The translations under genes and the position numbers were made by a program. Source: a virus. Taken from it: DNA of 28,538 nt. The notes under the pieces are model-generated. The model was not told the origin of the DNA and did not search any database. It worked only from the letters and a program-made list of their open reading frames with translations. Positions 18,007 through 25,158 of this stretch are shown piece by piece (the stretch's first letter is position 1; each line of letters begins with the position of its first letter). The stretch covers positions 1-28,538 of IMG/VR virus record IMGVR_UViG_3300034685_000110, one strand, 5' to 3'.

Positions 18007-19247
18007 GAAGTACAGTAAAAAATACAAGGCTTGATTTTGAGCCGTTAAACATAAGCTGCTCTATCGAGTGTACGACTCCATTTTCGCCATTGGTGCAAGT
18101 ATCTAATGCATTGCTGGATGAATACGAGCCTGACCGATCAGTATCGCCATGCATTATACGTCCTTATGTGATGGTGAAAGATAAGGACGGTATATTTCCC
18201 GATGGAAATGCAAATGCGAGACTATCGTCTCAAACAATCAAATGGCTCTTTAATGGAGTTGATATAAAAGATATTCCTGAATTTACCGGAAAGTATGAGA
18301 TTATTACCGCAGACAATGAATTAAAAGGCTCATTAAAGATATTCAGGAATACGCCAGTAACAGAAACATGGATCATATCATTTGAGGCACAGTTCGAGGA
18401 CTGGAGAAGACCTAAAATAGAGACAGTGCAGAGCAATAGGCTGTCAATGTCCACCACCGACCTTGGGGAAGACCTGTACCGAATTAGCGTTGATGCCCCT
18501 CATATTGTTTACAATCCTGTTTTGGACAACCTATTGCTGTATGATTACATGCTGGCCAATAACCTTATACCGGCAGGAGATCGTAATGCCTACAAGGATG
18601 ATCGAAGTTTTGAGAAGTCCGTTTCCCTTGTCCTTAACAGCGGAAGTCGTAATGTAACTTCATTACCTGCCGGAACAACACTTCAGCTTTATGAAGTAGG
18701 ATCGCCAACGGCTATTATACCGGGTAGCGACAAAAATCCGGAAGTAATATCTATCGAGTTCCCGTTGATAAACTTCGACCTGAGGCTGATAAGCAAAAAG
18801 GAATATGAGGCAAGGATATATCGCGATGCAAAGCAGCTCGCCAAGGCAGTGTTTTCTATAAGGAGAGAAGAAGAAAAAATATACGAGTGTTTTCCCACAT
18901 TCGGATCGGATGTATCGCCACACCAACTCATATACTACAACAAGGCACTTGTAAACTTGAAAAACGGAACAATAGCATATCCGGAATTATACTACAAAAT
19001 CACGTGGTTCACAGAGGCACGCATTTATGACAATGTGCTGGGCAGTTGGGTCAGTGCTGGGGAGGTAAAACACAATATAGGCGCCTCCCTTGAGATTCCT
19101 CTATCGGACACAGGCGTAGGGGTGACCAAGAATAACAACTACTTCTCCGTTGGCTTTGATGTTGAACCGCATGGAGCAAGTTCTCTGGCAACGGATGAGG
19201 CGGGAGATATATATACAGATGAATCGGGAAACTATTATATGATATAA
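18003..19247 (+). CDS. Large beta-rich tail/fibre structural protein
   Basis: 414 residues, beta-rich throughout, with two or three successive sandwich-like modules (for example SQTIKWLFNGVDIKDIPEFT and ETWIISFEAQFEDWRRPKIE). The C-terminus holds two short related units, DEAGDIYTDESGNYYMI. It is translationally coupled to the previous gene. No family recognised. The length, composition and location between the adaptor and the DGR target suggest part of the tail or receptor-binding apparatus. Confidence 0.65.
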   Translation: MRSTVKNTRLDFEPLNISCSIECTTPFSPLVQVSNALLDEYEPDRSVSPCIIRPYVMVKDKDGIFPDGNANARLSSQTIKWLFNGVDIKDIPEFTGKYEIITADNELKGSLKIFRNTPVTETWIISFEAQFEDWRRPKIETVQSNRLSMSTTDLGEDLYRISVDAPHIVYNPVLDNLLLYDYMLANNLIPAGDRNAYKDDRSFEKSVSLVLNSGSRNVTSLPAGTTLQLYEVGSPTAIIPGSDKNPEVISIEFPLINFDLRLISKKEYEARIYRDAKQLAKAVFSIRREEEKIYECFPTFGSDVSPHQLIYYNKALVNLKNGTIAYPELYYKITWFTEARIYDNVLGSWVSAGEVKHNIGASLEIPLSDTGVGVTKNNNYFSVGFDVEPHGASSLATDEAGDIYTDESGNYYMI

Positions 19248-19249
19248 GT

Positions 19250-19468
19250 ATGAAATACGCAATAGTAAATAAGAAGAAAGCAGAGTCCTCCGGAATCAGT
19301 ATTCATTTGCATCGACTTAACCCATCAAGGACAAAGATGATAGTGAATGAGAATGAGCTAAGACATCTTGGCGATCCGGATGTATGGGCGGTAAATCTCG
19401 GCGGAAAGCTTGTAAGCAGAGCAGAATTAAACAATTTAATCAATAGCGAAGTATGGCAGAACAAGTAA
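19250..19468 (+). CDS. Small hypothetical protein
   Basis: 72 residues, starting two bases after the previous stop and overlapping the next gene by 16 bp, so it is clearly within the operon. Sequence includes SGISIHLHRLNPSRTKMIVN and DVWAVNLGGKLVSRAELNNL. It is a compact mixed alpha/beta protein. No family recognised. A small assembly or chaperone-like role in the tail module is possible. Confidence 0.6.
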   Translation: MKYAIVNKKKAESSGISIHLHRLNPSRTKMIVNENELRHLGDPDVWAVNLGGKLVSRAELNNLINSEVWQNK

Positions 19469-20499
19469 AAGGAGCGTTCACCGTACGCTTCTTAAAAATA
19501 GGAGATGATGTGTATATCACAAGAGAGATATACAGGATAGACAATGGCGTTAGAAAAGGAGCGGCATTGTTTCAGGCCGTTGATATTGTTTCGGGGGCAT
19601 TGTCTGTTGACTGGACAGATCCGAACCAGCAGCCGATATGCGAGTTTAGCGCGAAGAGTGCGGTAGGCTATCCTGTAAGTATCATTGAGGCAACATTCGC
19701 ATACGATGGATCTCAGATAGTATTTTCCTCTGCAGATGGAACAGGATGGAGAACATCAACGGATAATAAATTTAAGATGATGCAATCTGACGGAAAAGTA
19801 TTTTTCAAGATCGTCGATAACATTGCATCTCCTACGCAGGTAGCCAATAAGCAGATAGGATACAGCCTTACCTACATTTCCAACGGTATGATCAACTCTT
19901 ACGTTGGCAGCATGGATATCGTTATCCAGCAGGCAGGCAGCGATTCACATTATGCAGTTATCATCACGCCGAGAATTGTGTTAGATGCCATCAACACCTC
20001 CACTACTCTCACTCTACAGGCCAGCTATGGAGTAAAAAACATAACAATTGGAGAAGATGGTTATACTGTTGAGTGGTATAAAGACAAGGTGAAAATGCCG
20101 GATACAACGGCGTCGATTACGGTAACCAGGGATGATGTATCGGGCGCGAGCATGTATGTAGCCATATTACTTCTTAACGGGGTGCCCGTTGCGCAGGATG
20201 GCCAGCATATCAGTGATGTTGCCGATGAATACCAGGTGAGGGTACACAGGATAGTCGATTTCGTTAGCCAGACAACAAACGGCCAATTTGAATTTTATCT
20301 TATGAAGAATAATGTCACCCTTCCTACACTCGATACAGATTGGACATGGGATATTTACAATGCATTAGGCGTTGTAACCAAAAGCGGCACAGGGAAATCC
20401 GTAACCGTCACTGCCGCTGATTGTAAGAACACCCCTATCGGTGGAGGCCCCGAATATTATTCGGACGCCAACTATGTGGGAACAGTAACAATTATATAA
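19453..20499 (+). CDS. Tail/fibre protein with Ig-like domains
   Basis: 348 residues, beta-rich. Around residues 195-255 the pattern (YTVEWYKDKVKMPDTTASIT, then DDVSGASMYVAILLLNGVPV) resembles an Ig-like domain with the conserved W and the Y of the F strand. The first third (GAALFQAVDIVSGALSVDWT) resembles adhesion or fibre-base proteins of Bacteroidales phages. It directly precedes the DGR target gene and is followed by a weak terminator, so it probably forms the attachment base for the variable receptor-binding protein. That partnership is inference. Confidence 0.65.
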   Translation: MAEQVKGAFTVRFLKIGDDVYITREIYRIDNGVRKGAALFQAVDIVSGALSVDWTDPNQQPICEFSAKSAVGYPVSIIEATFAYDGSQIVFSSADGTGWRTSTDNKFKMMQSDGKVFFKIVDNIASPTQVANKQIGYSLTYISNGMINSYVGSMDIVIQQAGSDSHYAVIITPRIVLDAINTSTTLTLQASYGVKNITIGEDGYTVEWYKDKVKMPDTTASITVTRDDVSGASMYVAILLLNGVPVAQDGQHISDVADEYQVRVHRIVDFVSQTTNGQFEFYLMKNNVTLPTLDTDWTWDIYNALGVVTKSGTGKSVTVTAADCKNTPIGGGPEYYSDANYVGTVTII

Positions 20500-20506
20500 C
20501 ATAACC

Positions 20507-20532
20507 ACTACGCGGCCAAAGCCGGTAGTTTT
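20507..20532 (+). terminator. Possible terminator before the DGR target gene
   Basis: ACTAC-CGGC pairs with GCCG-GTAGT over 9 bp with one bulged G (20512), loop CAAA, then four T. The T-run is short, so termination may be partial. It separates the tail operon from the variable-protein gene. Confidence 0.45.
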
Positions 20533-20555
20533 AGACAAAAAATATATATAAGAGT

Positions 20556-21902
20556 ATGAATAAGGAATTAAGACAAGCGCAGTTAGTCACCGACTTTACG
20601 GATCAGGATCAGATCTTAGGTGTTTTCGGAAATACAGTCGGCCGCACAACCATGAAAGACCTGAAAGAAGGTCTTATCAAAAATAACGACCTTTATCTGA
20701 ACCAGGTAGCGTTTTACATTGACGTAAACGAACCGGCATCAACTCCGCTCAAAGTGAACGTAGGTGGTAACAGGGAGATGTTCAATCTATGGGTAAGAGA
20801 GTGGAAAGCAGGAGTAATGGATCAAACGGGAAACTTCGCCGAGCTGTCAAGAGAGGATAACCGGTATTTCGCTGATGGATCACCGGCCGTTGACCCTGGG
20901 ACAGGAAGTGCGGTAGCAGCTTTGGCTAACGCCAACTTCATGGGTAAGATTCCCAGAACGGGATGCTATATCCAGACGGTTGAGATAGCCGGCAAAACGA
21001 TACAACGGTTATGGTTGTCACTCATGGATCTCCCGGGGTGGACAGAGCCCGCTCAGTATGTTGGCATGTTCAAGGGATGGGTTGATGGAAGCGGACGGCT
21101 ACGATCTGTTCCCAATGTCGTACCAACCCGATCGAAAACAGTAAAACAATTTTGGGATAGCGCACAATTATACGGTAAAAGCTACGGGCTGGCAGGAGTG
21201 CATTTCAGAAACATGCTGTTATGGTATATGATGGCCGCTTATGGACAAAGAGGTAGCCAGGAGTGTGAGCTAGCTGATGCTACGAAGGTATGGGGTCCAG
21301 GTCTTGACGGTACGGGAAGTGCGGTAGCAACAAACCAATATACTATCGTTACCGGTCAAACACTCAGTCTCGGTACAGCGGACGGGAAATCATCGGTGCT
21401 CGATTCGGCAGGGGCTACCTGCAACTCCGTAAAGGTTCTCTCCTTTGAAAACCCGTGGGGACAGTTTTGGGAATTTGACGGACACATGTGTTCGATCAAT
21501 AACGATGTAGTGGTATGGAGAGACAATTTTATGCCGGCCACATCGGCCCCCACTATGGCAGATTTTGAAAAGATCAAAACTTTCGTCGCACATCGCCATA
21601 GTGCAGCCATTTCAAATACAGCAACCACTGCACATAAAATGAATTTAATAGCGATGGGAGAGCAGGCTGCGTTTATGTTTCCATATGCAGTGCAAGCCGG
21701 CGTATCATATAACGACTACTTCTATTACAATATTGCAGGTCAGGTGTGGCTCTGGGGCGGCGCCGCTGAGCACGGTGCGAAGTGCGGTCTCGCCTGCTCG
21801 TACTCGGCCAACGCCTGGACGCGCTCGGCCTCGCACCTCGGAGCCCGCCTTGCTTATTTTGGGGATGTGAATGAAATCAGCGGAGGCGATATGCTCGCGT
21901 AA
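20556..21902 (+). CDS. DGR variable protein: C-type-lectin-like receptor-binding fibre
   Basis: 448 residues. The N-terminus (QLVTDFTDQDQILGVFGNTV) is a typical phage-fibre attachment motif. The C-terminal half is a C-type lectin-like fold of the DGR target class: FENPWGQFWEFDGHMCSINN and VVVWRDNFMP precede the variable tip. Residues 397-434 are encoded by VR (21746-21855) and contain WLWGGAAEHGAKCGLACS and the closing LGAR motif. Only 14 residues follow. Diversified residues at the tip are A, H, K, Y, A, R, A, H, L, L and A where the template specifies N, N, N, N, N, N, N, N, I, H and T. The protein most likely sits on the tail and binds a host-surface receptor. It is followed by the DGR hairpin, TR and RT. 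Confidence 0.9.
   Translation: MNKELRQAQLVTDFTDQDQILGVFGNTVGRTTMKDLKEGLIKNNDLYLNQVAFYIDVNEPASTPLKVNVGGNREMFNLWVREWKAGVMDQTGNFAELSREDNRYFADGSPAVDPGTGSAVAALANANFMGKIPRTGCYIQTVEIAGKTIQRLWLSLMDLPGWTEPAQYVGMFKGWVDGSGRLRSVPNVVPTRSKTVKQFWDSAQLYGKSYGLAGVHFRNMLLWYMMAAYGQRGSQECELADATKVWGPGLDGTGSAVATNQYTIVTGQTLSLGTADGKSSVLDSAGATCNSVKVLSFENPWGQFWEFDGHMCSINNDVVVWRDNFMPATSAPTMADFEKIKTFVAHRHSAAISNTATTAHKMNLIAMGEQAAFMFPYAVQAGVSYNDYFYYNIAGQVWLWGGAAEHGAKCGLACSYSANAWTRSASHLGARLAYFGDVNEISGGDMLA
21746..21855 (+). repeat. DGR variable repeat (VR)
   Basis: The 110 bp align without gaps to TR at a constant offset of 245 bp. They differ at 15 positions; 14 correspond to A in TR and one (21782, G for T) does not. The first 104 bp contain 12 of the A-site changes plus the T-to-G difference. 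The GC-rich 3' end CGGAGCCCGCC is identical in both copies and is the likely mutagenic-homing initiation region. Confidence 0.93.
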
Positions 21903-21913
21903 ATTAGGGGGTG

Positions 21914-21935
21914 CAGGGGGAAGCGTCCCCCTGCT
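21914..21935 (+). promoter_or_regulatory. GC-rich hairpin/cruciform downstream of VR
   Basis: A perfect 8-bp inverted repeat, GCAGGGGG and CCCCCTGC, encloses a 6-nt loop AAGCGT, 12 bp after the variable-protein stop and 58 bp after VR. DGRs such as that of Bordetella phage BPP-1 have an 8-bp GC-rich hairpin at the same relative place, which stimulates retrohoming. It may also slow transcription, but no T-tract follows. Confidence 0.7.
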
Positions 21936-21990
21936 GGATTGATACAGATAAAAGTCCACCTGATCCGGGTGGCAGGCATATGATTGGAAA

Positions 21991-22100
21991 GTGGCTCTGG
22001 GGCGGCAACGCTGAGAACGGTGCGAATTGCGGTCTCGCCTGCTCGAACTCGAACAACGCCTGGACGAACTCGAACTCGAACATCGGAGCCCGCCATACTT
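21991..22100 (+). repeat. DGR template repeat (TR)
   Basis: Non-mutated copy of VR located between the variable gene and the RT gene. It contains 24 adenines, mostly in AAC or AAT codons when read in the VR frame, where the product would be WLWGGNAENGANCGLACS followed by an N/S-rich stretch. AAY codons let adenine mutagenesis reach many amino acids while avoiding stop codons, a hallmark of DGR templates. Transcribed as RNA, it is copied by the RT with errors at A and the cDNA replaces VR. Confidence 0.93.
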
Positions 22101-22273
22101 CAAATAATTATCAGGATGTGATTAGTGCGTCATACGAAAGCATCCGACCAGTCAAAGCCTCATCGGTGTAGCCGTATGCTACATGCAGAAGAAACAAAAT
22201 AACCTTGCGTGAATAGCCTCAGGGCATCACCATTACGGTGTTAGTAACTTAGATGTTGAACGCTCCGTAGAGA
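22101..22273 (+). ncRNA. TR-downstream spacer of the DGR template RNA
   Basis: The 173 nt between TR and the RT start carry no convincing gene. They contain a perfect 6-bp hairpin TGTAGC-CGTAT-GCTACA (22167-22183) and a smaller CACC-ATTAC-GGTG stem. In characterised DGRs the equivalent spacer folds, binds the RT and primes cDNA synthesis. An active role here is inferred from position and structure. Confidence 0.6.
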
Positions 22274-23683
22274 ATGAAGCAAGCAACGAAAATAATGAAA
22301 AGAGAAGGATACACGTACAGAAAGACGTATAATTGGGATAATTTGACGAAAGCCGAAGAGTCGGCTACCAAAGGCAAGCTAAAACGACATTATGTAAAAT
22401 CGCATCTGCATAACAGGATTAGGAATCTGTGTGAGATACAGAGCGGACTTATTGATAAAACAATACGTACGGATGAATACAAGCATAAGGATATGACAAG
22501 CGTACAAGGAAAGGTGCGTAAAATATCAAAACTTAACTTTCATCCGAACCACATTTACCATCAATCGTTGGTCACCGCCGGCGAAAAGAGGGTAGAGAAA
22601 AATCTCATCTATGATACCTATGCCAGCCGGAAAGGAAAAGGACAGATAGCTGGAGCATTAAGAGTGCAACGATGGTTGAGAGAATACCCTGAGGAAACGG
22701 TATGGTATGGACAGGGAGATATCCGTAAGTTTTATCAAAGTATCCCGCACGACCTGTTAAGACGCACATTAGAATCGATCTACAAGGATCAGAGCTATAT
22801 CGATGCGATGATGGAGCCGATAAACAGATTTGGGGATATAGGAATCCCATTGGGTATAAGGCCAAGCCAGATAATAGGAAATCTGATCCTTTCGTCTTTT
22901 GATCATTGGGCGAAAGAGGAAATGGGAATGAAGTTCTACATCCGATATATGGATGATTATGTAGTTTTAGGAAAGACAAAGGGAGAGGTTAAAAGATTCA
23001 TGAAGAAGGCAAATGAAAGGCTGGCCGAAATGGGGTTTAAAACCCATGTTCCGAAAATCCACAGAGTGTCGTTTGGATTAAGTTATCTCGGATTCATGAT
23101 TTACCCGGGTGGAGATTTATACTGGAGGAAGAGAAACAAATCGGCCTGGCTAAAAAGAAGAAGCCGCGCAACCAATAAGAAGCGATTAAAAGAGATTGAC
23201 GCAGCAGCTTGGGGCATGTTAAAACATGGGAATAAGCACTGCAAAAGATTATATTATAAGATGACAGGAGTAGATATAAAGCGATTAGGAATAAAAGCGA
23301 ACAACAGTGTAACAGGAAGGGACGGCAAGAAATTTTTCGATGTTCCGAGGATAGGTGCGTCAGTGGTGATAAATGATGTTATCGACATACTGGAATGGGA
23401 GAAAGACATTCGTACATCGCAAGGATCCGGGAGATGGGTCTTATTGATCAGGTTCCATGAAAAGGAATACCGATTGATCATAAACTCGATAAGAATTAAA
23501 AACTTTATCGAGACGCTGGAAGAGCATAACGTAACATCTTTCAGGACCGTAATGACAGACAGGTCAGGCAACAAGCATTATGATTTTGACTATGACCGAA
23601 CATCAATATTGAGCATATCCGGTAGCGACGTTTACGAGAAAGATGGAGAAATAATTCACAAAGATAAAGAACAACAATTATGA
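22274..23683 (+). CDS. DGR reverse transcriptase with extra C-terminal domain
   Basis: 469 residues. RT motifs in order: ASRKGKGQIAGALRVQRWLR near residues 117-136 (N-terminal finger block), GDIRKFYQSI with catalytic D149, LGIRPSQ at 193-199 (DGR-type GxxxSQ in place of the QGxxxSP of retroviral and intron enzymes), and Y225-M-D-D228 with catalytic aspartates. A basic thumb region follows (about 275-330). Residues about 330-469 form an additional domain (KKFFDVPRIGASVVINDVID, then GSGRWVLLIRFHEKEYRLII) not part of a minimal DGR RT of roughly 300-400 residues. The product copies TR RNA with errors at adenine. Its stop overlaps the next start as ATGA. No avd gene is recognisable next to it. Confidence 0.93.
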   Translation: MKQATKIMKREGYTYRKTYNWDNLTKAEESATKGKLKRHYVKSHLHNRIRNLCEIQSGLIDKTIRTDEYKHKDMTSVQGKVRKISKLNFHPNHIYHQSLVTAGEKRVEKNLIYDTYASRKGKGQIAGALRVQRWLREYPEETVWYGQGDIRKFYQSIPHDLLRRTLESIYKDQSYIDAMMEPINRFGDIGIPLGIRPSQIIGNLILSSFDHWAKEEMGMKFYIRYMDDYVVLGKTKGEVKRFMKKANERLAEMGFKTHVPKIHRVSFGLSYLGFMIYPGGDLYWRKRNKSAWLKRRSRATNKKRLKEIDAAAWGMLKHGNKHCKRLYYKMTGVDIKRLGIKANNSVTGRDGKKFFDVPRIGASVVINDVIDILEWEKDIRTSQGSGRWVLLIRFHEKEYRLIINSIRIKNFIETLEEHNVTSFRTVMTDRSGNKHYDFDYDRTSILSISGSDVYEKDGEIIHKDKEQQL

Positions 23684-24066
23684 AAAAGTATGAACAATTC
23701 AAGACAAGCGAGTATGATCAAATACCCTCGCTGTACGATACAGTAGGAAAGGTTATTCGCTTTGGGTTCACAGAACGCATCAAGCAGGATGAGGACGGTG
23801 AGGACAAGGTTGTGTATATGGGTTACAATATACCTCTCACCGGTCATATCGACTATGGACACATAAAAAGTCAGATCATAGAGTATGTTTACCCTCCCAA
23901 AGAAGAATTTGCCATCCTAAACAATGCCGTTGCCGCCTTACTGAAGGAGAGAGCAGGCATTACGGATCCGTCCATCGAAGAAGATATAACTGCCTTCATG
24001 GAGTTTGAAGAATGGAGAGAGATAGCTGCAGATGCAGCACATCAACTGATCGATATGAAAAAGTAA
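23680..24066 (+). CDS. Small acidic protein coupled to the RT, unrecognised
   Basis: 128 residues, translationally coupled to the RT gene. The N-terminal part is beta-like (KVIRFGFTERIKQDEDGEDK), the C-terminal part helical (EEFAILNNAVAALLKERAGI and an acidic EEDITAFMEFEEWREIAADA). Its size matches Avd, the DGR accessory protein, but Avd is basic and a four-helix bundle, and this protein is acidic with a mixed fold. It is more likely a tail-fibre-associated protein, perhaps an assembly factor for the neighbouring fibre. Function unknown. Confidence 0.65.
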   Translation: MKKYEQFKTSEYDQIPSLYDTVGKVIRFGFTERIKQDEDGEDKVVYMGYNIPLTGHIDYGHIKSQIIEYVYPPKEEFAILNNAVAALLKERAGITDPSIEEDITAFMEFEEWREIAADAAHQLIDMKK

Positions 24067-24077
24067 ACATTGCCGTT

Positions 24078-25076
24078 ATGCAAATACGTGGAGCAGGAGT
24101 TGTGCGCTGGATGGCCTCGGACGGTCATTCTCCCTACATTGGGGAGAATGGGAACTGGTGGCAGTGGAATGACGCCGTAAACGATTACGTTGATACAGGG
24201 GTTAGCGCAAAAGGTGTTCCCGGCATGCCGGGCCAAATACCGGTACAAAAAGAATGGAAAGCCGGCGATACGCACAGAAACGATACCAACATCGTTGATT
24301 ACATCTATGTTCGTGCTCCTCTCCCCGATAACAGGAAGTGGTATAAACTGAAAAACGATTACGTCGTTCGTGAAGTACCAAGCGATGAAACATACCCGTC
24401 CGAATCGACCTTATCGACTTATTATGATGAAATACCATGGCTAAAAGAATTGGCCGCAAAGGTTCTGATTGGGGAAGAGGCCAACCTTGCTAACCTTATT
24501 TTCAAAGACGATAAACTGATTTCGTTAAGAGGTACTGTAAACGGTGTTGCTGCGGATTACTCTGGTCAGGCAGACTTTGTGCCGAATATTATCATTGACG
24601 GAAAGACAGGAGAAATTACTGCCGCAGGCGGAAAAGTAAAATTTAAATTTGACGGAAGTGGATTTATCGCTGATGGAAATATACAATGGAATAGTAGTGG
24701 TAATATTGAATTTCTCGGAGGATTTAAATCGCCGTTTGTGGATGTTTCAAATGCAACAATAACCGAATTTTGGGAGGATGAGATAACAAGTTGGGCAAAT
24801 AATTTTTTTGAGAATAGCATTTTTTCTTCGCTTCCTATTAGAATTATACCTTGTAATACCCTATTGAATGGTCAAGTATTTAGGATACATGCGCTTAAAA
24901 AAGGTATTGTTATGCAGCCTGAAGAATATAACGGATTTTATGAGAATGGTATATTGCTAAATGAAATTCAATTAAATAAAGGTGATGCTATAGAGATGGT
25001 GTGTATCTGCTATGGCGGCGTTTTTCATAGTTGGGATATTATTAGGAGATATAAATGCAGACCATACGATCAATGA
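24078..25076 (+). CDS. Second tail fibre protein
   Basis: 332 residues from the ATG at 24078; the longer in-frame start at 24012 would overlap the previous gene by 55 bp and adds an unlikely Cys/Arg-rich leader. The N-terminal region (SPYIGENGNWWQWNDAVNDY) and a short collagen-like GVPGMPGQIP are typical of Bacteroidales phage fibres. The middle is beta-helical in look (IIIDGKTGEITAAGGKVKFK). The C-terminal 120 residues, probably the receptor-contacting tip, are encoded by markedly AT-rich DNA. It is not a DGR target, since it carries no TR-like repeat. Its stop overlaps the ATG of a 17-codon ORF. Confidence 0.75.
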   Translation: MQIRGAGVVRWMASDGHSPYIGENGNWWQWNDAVNDYVDTGVSAKGVPGMPGQIPVQKEWKAGDTHRNDTNIVDYIYVRAPLPDNRKWYKLKNDYVVREVPSDETYPSESTLSTYYDEIPWLKELAAKVLIGEEANLANLIFKDDKLISLRGTVNGVAADYSGQADFVPNIIIDGKTGEITAAGGKVKFKFDGSGFIADGNIQWNSSGNIEFLGGFKSPFVDVSNATITEFWEDEITSWANNFFENSIFSSLPIRIIPCNTLLNGQVFRIHALKKGIVMQPEEYNGFYENGILLNEIQLNKGDAIEMVCICYGGVFHSWDIIRRYKCRPYDQ

Positions 25077-25126
25077 TTATAATGAAAATTATCATAAATA
25101 AGTTCATCCCGTTTCCGGGAAAGTAA
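25073..25126 (+). pseudogene. 17-codon ORF, possible remnant of a conserved small Bacteroidales gene
   Basis: Overlaps the fibre stop as ATGA and reads MIIMKIIINKFIPFPGK then TAA. From memory, IPF-G is the start of a longer conserved small protein in many Bacteroidales phages and genomes, cut short here. No continuation is seen in other frames before the holin gene. It may be a remnant or a tiny peptide. Confidence 0.3.
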
Positions 25127-25158
25127 CTATTAATTGAAAACAAAATAAAATACAGGCT

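Noticed and set aside
21705-22103. Antisense ORFs across VR and TR with Arg/Gly-rich repeated products
   Set aside because: Long open frames on the complement are caused by the GC-rich repeat; the two halves repeat each other because VR and TR do.
21911-22171. 86-codon + strand ORF running through the template repeat
   Set aside because: Its open frame follows from TR being a copy of coding sequence; the start lies in the hairpin region and the product is a duplicate of the lectin tip without a fold. It is treated as the DGR template, not a gene.
23680-24066. 128-aa protein after the RT as Avd
   Set aside because: Size fits, but the protein is acidic and partly beta, while Avd is a basic four-helix bundle and usually lies upstream of TR.
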